From Purshia tridentata (Eukaryota; Streptophyta; Magnoliopsida; Rosales; Rosaceae), in NCBI GenBank assembly GCA_003254885.1, contig QANT01007646.1:62001-126000 (forward strand): a DNA stretch of 64,000 bases, in the 5' to 3' direction. Shown here in pieces: positions 24,874-37,315 of the stretch. Numbering within the stretch: position 1 is the stretch's first letter; the number at the start of each line of letters is the position of its first letter. Below the pieces are notes generated by a model, which worked only from the letters and a program-made list of their open reading frames with translations, searched no databases and had not been told where the DNA came from. A program made the position numbers and the translations under genes.

Positions 24874-26077
24874 GGGGAAAATTACCAAAATAGTCCACTT
24901 ATTGTTCCACATATCTCGGTTTGGCCCATGAATTTTTTTCTTCGCCAGTTTGATCCACGAATTATCTGCTGTTTGCCATTTTGGTCTATTCCGTTAAAAT
25001 TTCATAAACAGCCGTTAAATGGATGAAAAAATTATCAATTTCGTCCCAAGTTTTTCAATTTTTCTTCTTAATTTTGACAAAACTTTTAACCTATCAAATC
25101 TTAACCAGATTAACCAATCTTATACTAGTTTTCAAGCTATGAATATCCTCTTTTCAACCATATAAAAAGTACTCAAAACAAAGCTATAAATTTCTAGATA
25201 AATAATCACAAAGTAAGCTATTTGAAAGTGCAATTTTTCCATAAATTTCTAAATTTTTTAATTTTCTTCCAATTTCAATTTCCTTCAAATTCAACACCTC
25301 AAATCAATTTCTTAGGCTACTAGAAACACGTTTATAGTCTTACAATTCATCACCCAACCACAAATCAAGCTAGAAATCAAAATCTCAATTAATAACATAA
25401 AACCCCAAAACCGAAAAATTAATAAATACACCTCAATTTGAATTCTCCTTCAATTCTCTTCTTTGTGACCTAAATAACCTCGAAAATGAATGTAAATTGA
25501 AGGAAAAATTCGGGTTAAGGTGTACTTATCAATTTTTTGGTTTTGGAGTTTTATGTTTTTTATTGAAATTTTGATTTCTAGGTTGGTTTGAGGTTGAGTA
25601 ATGGATTGGAAGACTTTAAACATGTTTCTAGTAGGCTAAGAAATTGATTTGAGGTGTTGAATTCGAAGGAAATTGAAAATGGAAGAAAATTCAAAAATGT
25701 AGAAATTTTATGGAAAAATTACAGTTTCAAGTAGTCTACTTTGTAATTATTTATCTAGAATTTTATAACTTCATTTTGAGTACTTTTTATATGGTTGTAA
25801 AGAGGATATTCATAGCTTGAAAACTAGTATAAGATTAGTTGATTTGGTTAAGATTTGATAGGTTAAAAGTTGAGTCAAAATTAAGAAGAAAAACTGAAAA
25901 ACTCAGGACAAAATTGACAATTTTTTCCTCTATTTAATGACTGTTTATAAAATTTTAATGGAATGGACCAAAATGGCAAATGGCAGATAATTCATGGATC
26001 AAACTGGCGAAGAAAAAAATTCATGGACCAAACCGAGATATGTGGAACAATAAGTGGACTATTTTGGTAATTTTCTC
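24874..26077. mobile_element. Foldback (hairpin) DNA transposon, about 1.2 kb, non-autonomous
   Basis: Nearly the whole element is one inverted repeat. The left arm begins GGGGAAAATTACCAAAATAG and the right arm ends as its reverse complement, GGTAATTTTCTC. The arms are roughly 550-600 bp, stay highly similar inwards, and meet around a short centre near 25470. The flanks share TAATTTA (24865-24871 and 26078-26084), or 9 bp with one mismatch if the site is TAATTTAGG/TAATTTAAG. A 9-bp duplication with long terminal inverted repeats suggests a Mutator-like foldback element, but the family is an inference. No transposase is encoded. Differences between arms are few, so the insertion or last rearrangement is fairly young. 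A transcript would fold into a long hairpin. Confidence 0.88.
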
Positions 26078-27615
26078 TAATTTAAGGTCAAGCTAAACTG
26101 TATTACATTTGATTAATTTTTTGTAAATATAATATTATTAATGAAAATGTAAAAACTAAATGATTCGGATTGACATGAAACAATTCGTGTGAACCCTACA
26201 AAATATCTTATATATATAAAAAAGATTTTTTGGTTATCCCTAGCTAATTATAGTCCTGTTTTGCACATATATCCTGTTTTGTCATAATGCCATGACCCAA
26301 CGTGCTCGCAATTCTTTCTTCCCACCAATAATGACGTATTGCCATTCCTTTCAAATATATTGTATAGAATTTACCTCCATTATTATGCAATATTATTACT
26401 TACACCTCCATCTCCAACCCAACCCCCGAGACAGCCGAGACTCTAGGCTCTTCGCCCCAATCCTACTTATTGCTCTTTTATTCTGCCATGTATCATAGAC
26501 AAAATATATTCATCATTTCGTTAAAAGCTGCGCCCAATTAAATTTCCATATATAATTGAGTGTAGCTTAGTTTCCATGTATTATTGGTTACATGAACTGT
26601 AGCTAGTTAAATAATAATGTAATTTCAGTTTCAGAAACAGTTAGGTAGCTGAAGTTAAACATGCACATATCTTGTACAAGACTACAACTATATTCCGTGC
26701 CAATATATGCCAATTAACTCAAAGAAAAGCACAATTAATTTGGTCATTTTTGAAATCAGTTATGAGAGTGATATATCCTTAATTTATTCCTTGCCCTTTT
26801 GAATAACAAAAAAGGCACATATGCATAAGAGAATAAGAAGAAATTACTTAGCTAGGATATGATGGTCTTATAATTTGTGTTGTTAATTAGTTGTTTCAGT
26901 ATTCACATTGTTGTATGAATTTCCAAGTTTACTTTTGTGTGATTAGTGGGGAAGGTGGAAACTGGTAGGCTGCTAGCAACGTTAGCAAGTTCCAGGTTTC
27001 CGATCGCGATAAACAAGTTCTAGATTTCATCAAGTCAGTTGGCATTGGCAACAAAACCCAGCATGGGGCCATGGGTTTCAGGGTTTGGGTCAGTAGTGGT
27101 CCCAGAATATGGCTTATAAAAGGAATAATCCAAAATGATTTACTTTACTTGGAACTTGGAAGTAGGAAAGGAGCACACAATCCCACGATCAACAATTTTT
27201 TTATTTATTAAACGATACAAAATTGCATGCCCAATTGCCCAAATGGGAAACAAAGCTGCCCGTTCCACCTGACAAACCCAGATATAGTTAAATTTGGCAA
27301 CTGTAATTTGCTGAATATTCACTGATCGAGTAACCTTTAACAAATTAACCACTAAAAATATTGCTTTCTTATATAGGAGAGGCTCCCCAGATTTTTTCCA
27401 GATTTCATTGCCAATATTTTATTGCTCTTCCCGACTGTTTACCCTCTTTATTTATTGTTCTCTTTATTACCCTATTCCCTTCCTTGTCTCTAAAACTAAA
27501 AGCTTCAACCACACTAGTGCAGCCCCCATCTCCCTCCTTCTCTCTATCTCCTTTCATATATTGATTGTATCATATCATCAATTAAAGAGAGACCAACTTG
27601 AAGTTAAAGCAGCAG
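26078..27615. other. Intergenic and BBX21-like promoter region
   Basis: No gene was recognised between the foldback element and the BBX21-like gene. The region is AT-rich, and its last part holds the BBX promoter and a pyrimidine-rich leader. Confidence 0.5.
27370..27375 (+). promoter_or_regulatory. Candidate TATA box of the BBX21-like gene
   Basis: TATATA in the context TTCTTATATAGGAGAGG lies about 240 bp before the ATG at 27616, with a CT-rich leader after it. The spacing fits a leader of about 200 nt. Other TATA-like strings occur in this AT-rich region, so the call is tentative. Confidence 0.45.
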
Positions 27616-28761
27616 ATGAAGATCCAGTGTGATGTTTGTAACAAGGACGATGCGTTGGTGTTCTGCACCGCCGACGAGGCAGCTCTCTGCGACACCTGTG
27701 ACCACCGAGTCCACCACGCCAATAAGCTCGCCTCCAAACACCAACGCTTCTCTCTTATCCACCCCTCCTCCAAACAATTCCCTCTCTGCGATATCTGTCA
27801 GGTATATATTTATATACATATACCCACAAACCCCTTTTTCATTTGTGATTTTACTGCTTAATCTATGATGGGTCGGTTTGTCTTTGATTGTCTCATCTTG
27901 GTTTCTTCTTCTTCTTCATAGGAGAGAAGAGCTTTCTTGTTTTGTCAGCAGGACAGAGCGATTCTATGCAGAGAGTGTGACCTTTCGATTCACACTGCCA
28001 ACGAGCACACCCTGAAGCACAATCGATTCCTGTTTACAGGGGTTAAGCTCTCTGCTTCCTCTGCAGTTTACGCATCTCCATCCCCTGCCACTCTAACAAG
28101 CGCTTCTGATCCCAAGCCTCAGCCTTTAATCAAAAACTCTGTTTCAGCTGCTGTCTCCCCTGCGGTTTCAAACCCACCTTCTTCAATTGCCAAGACTTCT
28201 ACTCCAACTCCAATAACCACCATTACCACCAATAACAGCAAATCTGGTGGGATTTCGATAACAAATGAGACGAGTAGCATATCAGAGTACTTGATAGAGA
28301 CGCTTCCGGGTTGGCACGTCGAAGACTTTCTTGATTTCTCTTCTGTTCCATTTGGTTTCACTAAGGTTTGCAGTGATTGATCACCCAGTACCTCTGTTTG
28401 GTTTATAGTTTTATATATTGATTAATTAATAGCATGGATCTGAAACTTGCATTCTTTTGATTGAATATGGCAGGCTGATAATGGGGTATTGCCGTTTTTG
28501 GATGCTGATCTAGAAAGCAATCTGAGATCTTTTTCTTCAGAGAATATGGGGATTTGGGTCCCTCAAGCACCAGCTCCTCTGCACCAGTCACAGTCACAAA
28601 TGGGTGGTGACTTCATTGGGTTCAAAGAGACAAAGGAGGCTGCTGCAGCTGCAAACATGAAAGCAGCCAACAACAGATCAATGTGGATGATGGATGATGG
28701 CTTCACAGTTCCTCAGATCAGTCCTCCATCTATTGGCTCCAAGAGGTCAAGACCTTTTTGA
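27616..28761 (+). CDS. BBX21: B-box zinc finger transcription regulator, BBX21-like
   Basis: Exons: 27616-27801, 27922-28365, 28474-28761, giving 305 aa. Two tandem B-boxes are present. The first spans residues 3-47 with C5, C8, C17, C25, C28 and paired histidines (CDHRVHHANKLASKH). The second starts at C58/C61 and includes CQQDRAILCRECDLSIHTAN and EHTLKH. There is no CCT domain, which places it in the double-B-box group IV. After the second box, RFLFTGVKLSA and ISEYLIETLPGWHVEDFLDF match BBX20/21/22 proteins. The C-terminus has GFTVPQISPP, resembling the VP-type tail motif of this group. In Arabidopsis BBX21 works with HY5 to promote light responses and is controlled by COP1. BBX20 or BBX22 orthology is possible. 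The gene looks intact. Confidence 0.9.
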
Positions 28762-30329
28762 TAGAATTTAGAATTCAACTTCCAAATCGTTTTAGATCTT
28801 TTGAAAGTTAATTTTCACGGATGTAATTTTCTTTCACTTTTTCCAGTTTCTTTAATTTTTTTTTTCCCCTTTCTGTATGAGCTTGAAGCCTTCAACAATC
28901 CAGTTGGGGTTTAGCTTCCTTCTCTCTTTTTCCTTGTACTTGAAGAATGCAAAAGGCATCGTTGTAAATATCAACTGATTTTCAGAAGCTGCGTGCTTTT
29001 GGCTTTTCAATTTTCATTCAATTCTTGGAATATGTATGAAAATGGAAAAGTTACTAGAGTTTCACGTGGAATTTGGCTGTTGAAAATGTGTGAAAATGCA
29101 ACATATAAAGTAGCTAGTTTCAAGAAGTTGAGAAAATAGCTAGTTGGAAAGAAGATTACAAGAGTACAAGAACTGGATACTTGTCCAAAGTCTAAAATAA
29201 ATGTTGGGTGGAATGGAATGGAATGTAGACAAGATGATGAAGTAGATGGTAATGATGATGGCGACGTAAACAATGGGATAAGCAAGCACAGAGTGGCAAA
29301 AAGGGATGGGGGCCTTGTTTTGTTTGTCTGCAAGGCACTACTTTTCTTCGTATGGGGAAAGTACACCGTCGCTTTCATCACAAAACTAGAAAAGTTCGAT
29401 ACCGTTTCGGCTTCTAGTACTTGGTATTCGTAAATGAAATATGAATGCGCCACCAGCCACCACAAAAACAGTGGTTGGTAATTAAAACCTTTATTGCACA
29501 AGATAAGGGCTTTCAAATTCTAACGTCATGGCAAACGTACATAAGCTAGAAACCCTAGAAGAAACCCACAGAATAAAAAGGGATCATTTGACTGGTAGAG
29601 GGGGTAGAGTAGTCCCAAACATAAGTTAGCATCGATGTGAACCCTGGTGAATGTGAACGGTGATGGTGGGTCAAAGTCAAAGAATAACAATCCTTGCTTG
29701 GATTCAAGTCAGGTTATAATGTACAGATCTTTACTCTTTACTCTTTAGCCTCACCAATCACCACCGACCACTCAAACCATGAATATTCTAAGTAGTAGTA
29801 AACATTTCTAGTCAATTCACACGGATGGGCCCTATTTTGCATGTCTTTCACATGCTTAATATTACAAATAGGCCAATTCGATCTTCCCCCGACCAACATG
29901 GTGCATAGGCCATGGTCTGATCAGTCATGGTCCGACTCCGATACGAAATGCTTAGATGTCAACTCGCCACGTGTTTTCCTGGTATAAATTGCACAATTCT
30001 TGATAGTATATATATAATTTTTACTCCTCTAAAGAACAACAGGATTTTCAGACATCCCGGTTTAGACTCCTGAAAGTGCAATTTTTTATTTTTTATTTTT
30101 GTCACTGTTAAAGAAAACCATCAAATAATGACGGAAGATCATGATTCTTACACTATAAATGAAACATTATATTGACCAGGGCAGGTCTAAAGCAGTACAA
30201 ACAATTTTGGTTCATGTACAAGGCTGATTGAGCCGACACTGGCTCCTAATTGAATACTCAATCTGGAAAGGCAGGTAATTCCCGCGCACAAACACATACA
30301 CAAGCCAAATAAACGGACAAGCAAAAGAT
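28762..30329. other. Intergenic between BBX21-like and SH3P2-like genes
   Basis: This region lies between the end of the plus-strand BBX gene and the end of the minus-strand SH3P2-like gene, so it should hold both 3' UTRs. A minus-strand open frame of 169 codons at 29007-29516 has no recognisable domain and is low-complexity, so I do not call it. Confidence 0.5.
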
Positions 30330-33242
30330 TTAAAAGACTGTAGCCACCTTGCTAGCATGAACACGCTCTCGCCTTTCTATGTAGTTAAATGGAAACCAAC
30401 CTGCTCTGCCCTTACATTCACCTTCGGCCCAACCATTGTTTGACACCTGCTCAAGTGCAAGAATATCTAATCTCAATATGAGAGAAATAAAGCCAAAAAT
30501 GAATAGAGTACACCAATATAAAGAAGAATACGATAATGGAGATCAGCTCCTCCATGCAATATAATTGATCAAGCATGACACACACACCCCTGCGTGTGCA
30601 GACACACAAAAAAAAATGCATACATACAGTGGAAGAGCATCTCAAAGGTACACTCAAAAGTTCCTTGTAACTTCCCATAAGCTTCTCATGTAAGTACTTT
30701 TTCATGAGTTTTACCAATTAATTCAAACTCTAGGGCACTTTTCTATAGTATGACAGCTGATTTTATTTTTTCTTTTATCAAATACTTTTTGGTACAAGCA
30801 TATATTATTGCATTGACATATGAATATAAAAGATGCAATCATGCGAGAAGGAATGGTAGCAGAACCTTTCGCACAACAACATAATCTCCAAAAGACAAAC
30901 TCAACTCCACATCGGTTACAGCTTGAAACGTGTACATAGCCTGCAGTAGGTGAAAAGAAACAATTAGTAGAAATTAAAGGGTCAAAAAGACTAATACTTA
31001 GCATTACCCACATAAACATAACAATACCTCTCCTAAGAAATAGTCTCTGATGTCTGCAAATTCATCATAGGTTTCAGAAGCAAAGTCATGGTTGACCTCA
31101 TCATATGGTGGTGGCGGAGGCATACTGTTCTCTGCAGCTGGGCTGGGTGATGCCTCAATTCGCTGGTGTTCTGACAACATCTGTCAAACAAATAGTGTCA
31201 AGCATCACTACCTAACGTGGCAAAACACTAGAATAATATACAACCAAATGAATTGGAAAGAAAAAATGACATGCTCATGGACCCCTTACAGGGACTATAC
31301 CAGGATTTCATACCTCGCCTCCAAGCTGATCAAGTATCTGAAGGACATTCTGATGATAGTTGCGTTCTGCTTCAACCTTGAATGGGGACAAATGACAATA
31401 CTTGCAGAGTTAAATTCCTTTCAATCTTGTAACTAGAGCAGGGCAAGGCCTTAATACTTAAATAGAAAGGGGAAGGAGTGCCTTACCATCGCAAGAAGCC
31501 GCTGAAGGGTCAACCTCTGTTGTTGAGCTTCCACAGCAGACATTGCCGCAGCAGCTTCTTTTCCCAATATTGCAACATTAGATTTTAGCTCTTGAAGCTT
31601 GGCTTCAGCAGCTTCTAGTTTCATTATAATATCAACACTACCTGCAGATTCCCGTACTCTGACTTGGCGTCTGGAAACATCAATAGCCTATCTGGGTGCA
31701 AGTTAGAATACATAGAGAAAGTTGCAGAAGTAATAAAAAACCAAGCTCCAAATTACAAAGCAATATCAACTATTTTACATTGGAAACATTTTAAGATTTT
31801 TCATTTCCCATAAAATACCATTCCAAATTTGAAAAAGAAAGATTAAAAGCTTGCAATCTGGAACCGTCACTGTGAATCTCTACAATGGACAGAAGTAGAT
31901 AGAACTAGAATTGGTAAAAGAAAAGAAAATATATATCCAACAAAATCCGATCACCATGTAATGTATAGACTCAATGTAGTCAATATTGGTAGGAAACAGA
32001 AGATGCTGCAAATACCTGAGCATCAGCTTCTTGTCGCATTCTAGCATATCGTTGAGCAAGATGTCGAGCATCCTCCAAGGGCGCCCCAACTACCATTGCT
32101 CTTAAAGGCTCTGCAACCTAGAAAATATAATTAACAACCACAAAAAAAAAAAAAATTATTACATAATCCTATAGGATGACATTGGTTATGTTTGAGCACA
32201 TTATCCAAGATCACACACACTCACACAATGATCATAGTATGAACTTTACTTAAACCTGTGTGCCAAGGGCTTTCAGTAGAATTCCACACTCCTTTTCCAT
32301 TTGGGCACGGGCTCTTCCAAAACTCAGTGCAGCACGGGATAATGTATTACCACTGGTGCAAGTGTTTTCGGCACCATATTTCCTGCTATCTTCTGATAAC
32401 TTGGTACCTGTTGAAAAAAATTTTATGCATACTAACTGATACAACTAACATGAAATTATATCCGTTAAAGGACAACACATCTTAAGCAACTCACCTATTT
32501 CAACTAGCTTTGAACCAGTTACAATATAACCTTCGACACCACGGACAATATCCCTTTGGTAGTGCTGTTAAAGAGATTTGAAGCAAGATACAGGTAAAGA
32601 TCGAAGGTAATGCTAAGTCATAATTACAACAATGAAGGAAGAGAAGACTAGCAACCTTGCCGGCACGAGTTGAAATGTACAGCTTCTCAAGTTTTTGATG
32701 CCGCTGGAGTTCTGTTTCATCCGCAACAACATTATCCGAACCCCCATATATGCCACCAGAAAATTGTTTGAAAACAGCCTGACGGTGTTAACAATAAATC
32801 AGAAGCTTGGCCTCCATTTTGTGCTTTACTTTCCACAAATATAACAAAGACCCAGTTTGCTATAGAGTCTTAATATGAATTAACAAATAAATATCACCTA
32901 CTGATCAGAATTCAGAAATACAACAACATTGAACCCCTACCACCACCGACCTAAACAGTTTAGAATTACTATTCGATTCAATTCGGACAATATATTACCT
33001 TGAACTAAATTCATTGATTGCTCACTTATAAAATGACAAAGCTGATTACCAATCTCGTAGATATGTATATTAACAGAGATCCAATTGCAGAAACAGAAGT
33101 GTATTCAAATTAAACATGAATTCTTCTTCTTCTTTCATTTTTTTCTTTATTAATTTTTCCACAGAGAAGAGAGAGAGAGAGAGAGAGAGAGTACCTGCTG
33201 TTGTTTAGCAACCTGATCTCTTAGCTTCCTGATTGTTTCCAT
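30330..33242 (-). CDS. SH3P2: SH3 domain-containing protein, SH3P2-like (BAR-SH3 adaptor)
   Basis: Exons in coding order: 33242-33195, 32778-32656, 32564-32495, 32407-32256, 32117-32016, 31687-31487, 31376-31314, 31180-31028, 30940-30866, 30446-30330. The product is 367 aa. Residues about 1-255 form a BAR-like coiled-coil membrane-binding region with family signatures HQKLEKLYISTRAGKHYQRD, ALGTQVAEPLRAMVVGAPLE and DARHLAQRYARMRQEADAQA. A proline-rich linker (SMPPPPPYDEV) leads to a C-terminal SH3 domain at about 301-358 with GWAEGECKGRAGWFPFNYIE. Family members act in clathrin-coated vesicle traffic, cell-plate formation, autophagosome formation and ubiquitin-dependent endosomal sorting. The length matches SH3P2, although the short N-terminus (METIRKLRDQVAKQQQ) and SRRQVRVRE recall SH3P3, so the exact paralogue is uncertain. 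An (AG)n tract (33168-33191) adjoins the first donor site. Confidence 0.92.
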
Positions 33243-34722
33243 GAACGAGTGCTGGGGGACCAATGAACCTGATTAGCTTAGGCTTAGGCTTAGCTTCTAG
33301 TTTGAAGCAGAGGGGTAGATTTCGTGTTCAGCTTCAGCTTTCTATTCTTTTCAAATTCTGCTTCAAAGGCAGAATTTGGAGTTTGGAGGATTATTTCTTA
33401 GTTATTAAATACTAAGCTATTAGTTTAAGGGAGGATAAAAAATTGGACTGCCTGTAAATCACCCTAATTATTATTGTTAATTCGACCTGTATTGACCGCC
33501 ACGTCGTCCTCATTTTTTTTTCATATTGTGCTATCCTATCACTTTTCTTCAGCTTCTTTTTTTTTTTGGCCAGGGCTTTTTTCTTCAGCTTCAATTAAAC
33601 GTTAATTCTGATTTCAAGATCTAATCGCTTTTCGGATCCCTCCACAATCTATATGACGGCCCTTTTCACCCGAATAACGCTCCTAATGACCAGTTGGGCC
33701 TTATAGCAGTAAGAAGCCCTGTTTGCCAATGGGCCAATATACTTGTTTGGCCCATTTTAACTTATAAGTTGTTTATAGGTACTTGAGGTTTACACTATTG
33801 GGTGCTTTCTGCGTCTCCAATCGATAAACAAACGCCAATAAAACACACGCTGATAAATCCCAAAGGGGAGGAAGTTCTTACTAGATTTTTGTGTCCAGTG
33901 TTCGAAAGACTCGTGACTGTCCACTGTTTGAAAGAAGATCCACTTGTGGTTTTGCGTTGTGCAACAGAATACTATCAAAGTGATTACTACATCTGCATGC
34001 AATCCATACACTGCGCAATCGGAAAGGATATAACATCCATGTTAATGCTGATTATAAGCGCAAGGTTGTGAGAATTCTTCCTCCTGATCAGTTTTAAGAT
34101 AATTTGAAGCACTCCTCGATGCTTTAAACTGATCTCGATCATGTATGTATTAACTTTATTTTAGTAGTGTTTTGAAACTTTTCACATTTTATGATTTAAA
34201 GGGATTTTTATTTCGGAATGGCGTGCAAATTTTAAAGAGAATTTGAAGCACGGCCATAGAGAATTGTTGTCTACAATGAGATTTGGACATAGAGATCTCA
34301 TATTATTTTTGTATTCATTTAGAATATTAGTTTATTTTAAATTGAAGCGTTTATTTAATTGTGTCAAAAATTTAATACTAACACTATCATATCATATCAT
34401 ATATGGTTTGAGTACATTCATATAAGTATATAACCGTACAACATTAACATGCATGTGTAAAATACCACATTCCGGACATTGGCAACAACCAAAATAAGGT
34501 AAAGAGACTGAAGGAGAATAAAACAGAGGGGCACATAGACAAGAAAAAGAAAACCAAGTATCTGACTTTTGAGCACTACATGCATGAACCTAAATAAAGA
34601 TCGAACATTCTAATCCAATAACCAGGAATGACTAAATAAGTCTCTCTTGCGTAATATATGCTTCGATCATGAATCAATGTGAGTGTTATGACAGGACTTG
34701 GGGAGTGAATTTTTCAAATGAA
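33243..34722. other. Intergenic: SH3P2-like promoter and downstream flank of the glycine-rich gene
   Basis: No gene was recognised. The section next to 33243 is the promoter of the minus-strand SH3P2-like gene. An 89-codon open frame at 33802-34071 has no recognisable domain. The end next to 34722 is the 3' flank of the glycine-rich protein gene. Confidence 0.5.
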
Positions 34723-35427
34723 TCATGGATGTGGATGTGGTCGATTGCAGTGTGCCTTGCACATGTATTGGCAGTCGTAGAAGCAAGGTCCTCCACAGTG
34801 AAGAGGGCAGTCCAATCTCATGCCTTTACAACGCCCTTTACGCATGCATTGTGCGAACTCTCCAAGCTTGTAGTCATCCTGGCTGAACCTCCCCTTCCCC
34901 TTCACACCATGTTGATTATTATGCCTAATATTGCTGCCTCTCCTTCTTCCCCCTCCTCTTCCTTTTCCTCCACAACCCCATTTCCACCAACCACTCCCTC
35001 CCCCTCCTCCTCCCCATCCCCACCCTCTTCCAGCTCCTCCACCACCACCACCACCACCACCCGCACCACTTCCGCCTCCACCGCCACCACCACCCCATCC
35101 CCATGCATAACCGCCTCCACCGCCACCTCCACCCCCGTTACCACCACCTCCTCCTCCTCCTCCACCACTGCCACCACCACCATCTCCTCTTCCTCTATGC
35201 ATCCAAGAATTTTTTTGGTTGTCGATAACAACTTCAGTACTATTGTAAGAACTCTTGTTTTTTACTTCTCCATTTCCTGAAGGGACTAGTTCAGCAAGAG
35301 CTAAAGAACTAGCATTGCCTCTACTACTAGCAGAGTCATTTTCCAACTTACCATCACCTTCCAAACCAACAATGGCCATGGAAATAAACAAGATAACCCA
35401 TAATGAATTTCTTAGTGTATCCATCAT
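34723..35427 (-). CDS. Secreted glycine-rich protein with eight-cysteine C-terminal tail
   Basis: Single-exon gene, 234 aa. A hydrophobic signal peptide covers residues about 6-22 (NSLWVILFISMAIVGLEG). A serine/asparagine-rich stretch with possible N-glycosylation sites (NAS, NKS, NST) follows. Residues about 78-164 are glycine-rich with runs of glycine broken by YAWGW, GRGWGW and GWWKWG. The tail from about 192 holds eight cysteines in pairs spaced by three or more residues, for example CPLHCGGPCFYDC and CKAHC, and ends RPHPHP. Glycine-rich secreted proteins are usually cell-wall components. The cysteine tail may bind a partner or a metal, but this is inference. On the opposite strand the repeat gives long proline/serine/threonine frames that are shadows. 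The minus-strand frame is chosen because only it has a signal peptide and an ordered cysteine pattern. Confidence 0.82.
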   Translation of the reverse strand: MMDTLRNSLWVILFISMAIVGLEGDGKLENDSASSRGNASSLALAELVPSGNGEVKNKSSYNSTEVVIDNQKNSWMHRGRGDGGGGSGGGGGGGGGNGGGGGGGGGYAWGWGGGGGGGGSGAGGGGGGGGGAGRGWGWGGGGGGSGWWKWGCGGKGRGGGRRRGSNIRHNNQHGVKGKGRFSQDDYKLGEFAQCMRKGRCKGMRLDCPLHCGGPCFYDCQYMCKAHCNRPHPHP

Positions 35428-37315
35428 GTACAGGACGACGTACGTCAGAAATTAAGATGGATATATCATATATGTACGTGGGCCGTAAGCATGGTATATA
35501 TATAACTCTGGTTACATGAATATTTGATATGAGTCATGGTATTGACAACTAGACATTGTCCCCACTTGATCACTTTTGTCCCCACTTGTAATTTGCAGTG
35601 ACATAACACACCTGGCTGGAAGGATGTGTGCGCATTCATTCTGCTGCATAGCTTCCATCGCAATTAAGTGCCCACCCTCGCCCACTTAATTGGCACGCGC
35701 GCCTCTGCATGTTCTTCTCTTCTCTCAGCTCCATCCATCGTCTCACACTCATCAATTAATTAACTCTATACTAGTATTTTTATCCTACCCATATTGGGAC
35801 CACAATTAATTAACCTGTTTAATCAATCTCTAAGACCTTCGCTTTGGCTAATTTGCATTATCACAGAGATCGAGTTGCATGTGGGTTAAATTGTGCGACA
35901 CATTATAGAAGACTACAGATAATTAAGTGTATCAACTCTTAGGGAAAAGAATTAATATGGATCAATTAGTGCTCTTATTTTAGGAGGATTCGAATATGCA
36001 ACCAATATAGGTGAATCATGATACTAGCCGATCGATTGCTGTACAATTTCATTGTTTCAAGTCCCTATAGACTATAGTGGTATCAACAATAATTGTTGCC
36101 ACAGTCACTTAGACTTCCATCCATGTCATGATGGGTGCGAATTGCTAAGACAATTAAGATTGATGGTTCCATCCTAATTCTATTACATACTATATTAGAT
36201 AAAATAAGCCAAAATTGGCTCTGTTTTAGTGTACCTACTTAATTAATGACTACATATCAAAACCTCTAATACCAAACATGTAGTATATCTTGCCCTACTA
36301 TGTGAGCACTGTACTTATTGCCCTTTACTTGGCTTTTAAGTCTGGAAATGGGAGAAGGTATGTACCAATAGCAATCAAGCGTACGGTGGGGTCATATTGG
36401 TAAATACTTATACCACTACATATATAGTATAGATTTCAGATGGAGACAGGAATGCCTTTTGCCCACAAATACATGTGTTGCCAACTTGCCTGCATGATTC
36501 CAAGTTCCAACTCCTCTATTTTAACTAACTTGAATAAACAACATAAAAGAAAGATGCATATTTTGGTCTCATTAAGCACCTTGATTATAGTAATCTGCAA
36601 TCTCTGGTTTTGCTGTGGCTTTGGGAACAAATACAGAGTAAAAAAGATTTGAAGTCTCACGGTCTCACCAATAGTTTTCAAATACTTTGTATACAGTACA
36701 GTCTCATGCTTCATGCGTAAATAAGAATAATAATTCACAAGAAAACAATTTAGGCCTTGCCATAATTGAACCTTTCTTTCTGAAGTGTACAGCAGCTTTG
36801 GAGGCAGAAACGATCATTTAAATTATGAACCAAATGCTCAACCACTCAGGGGATCGAGCAAAGAGCATGTGACTGTTGCCTTCCCACTAAGGCAAGAGTC
36901 AAGAGACAAACCAAAAAATTGATGCAAACATATAAATACAACAAAAATGTAATGATGTAATGATGTCTGAGTGTTTGGTGTCCAAGAGTCCTGTTTCTTA
37001 AACCAATTAACTTAGCATCTAACTGCCTTTATAATCTTGTCTTTGCACTTGTTACGTTTCTTGGAGAAGTCCTAATCACTTTCTTCAAAAATATGACCTA
37101 CTATTATTTTAGATGTGGCTGCAACCTGAAGGTGAGTGTCGTTTCTCATCATCACAAACCACATAGACCTTCTCAATCATTTGAAAATTCACAGATATTA
37201 ATCAGCTAAATGCTAGAGATACGAAAAGAAATTGGATATGAAATAAAAAAGTATAAGATACATAATATAGCAAATATAAGGAATTAGAGAACAGCCTGAA
37301 CAGGATAGTAAGAGT
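35428..37315. other. Intergenic between glycine-rich gene and TMCO4-like gene
   Basis: This is the promoter of the minus-strand glycine-rich gene followed by AT-rich DNA. No gene was recognised. A minus-strand frame of 100 codons at 36436-36738 lacks motifs. A weak tRNA-Met-like anticodon arm near 36811-36839 was noted and rejected. Confidence 0.5.

Noticed and set aside
29007-29516. 169-codon minus-strand frame between the BBX21-like and SH3P2-like genes
   Set aside because: No recognisable domain and hydrophobic low-complexity composition, in a region expected to be 3' UTR and spacer.
33802-34071. 89-codon plus-strand frame in the SH3P2-like upstream region
   Set aside because: No motif, no start context and no continuation across splice sites.
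34669-35280. 203-codon Pro/Ser/Thr-rich plus-strand frame opposite the glycine-rich gene
   Set aside because: Shadow of the glycine codons on the other strand, with no signal peptide or domain.
36800-36852. Minus-strand tRNA-Met-like anticodon arm (ATTTGG, loop TTCATAA, TTAAAT) with a D-arm-like CCTGAGTGGTTGAGC
   Set aside because: There is no matching acceptor stem and no B-box in the right place, and stem pairing beyond the anticodon arm is poor. It may be an old tRNA-derived relic, but the evidence is too weak to call.
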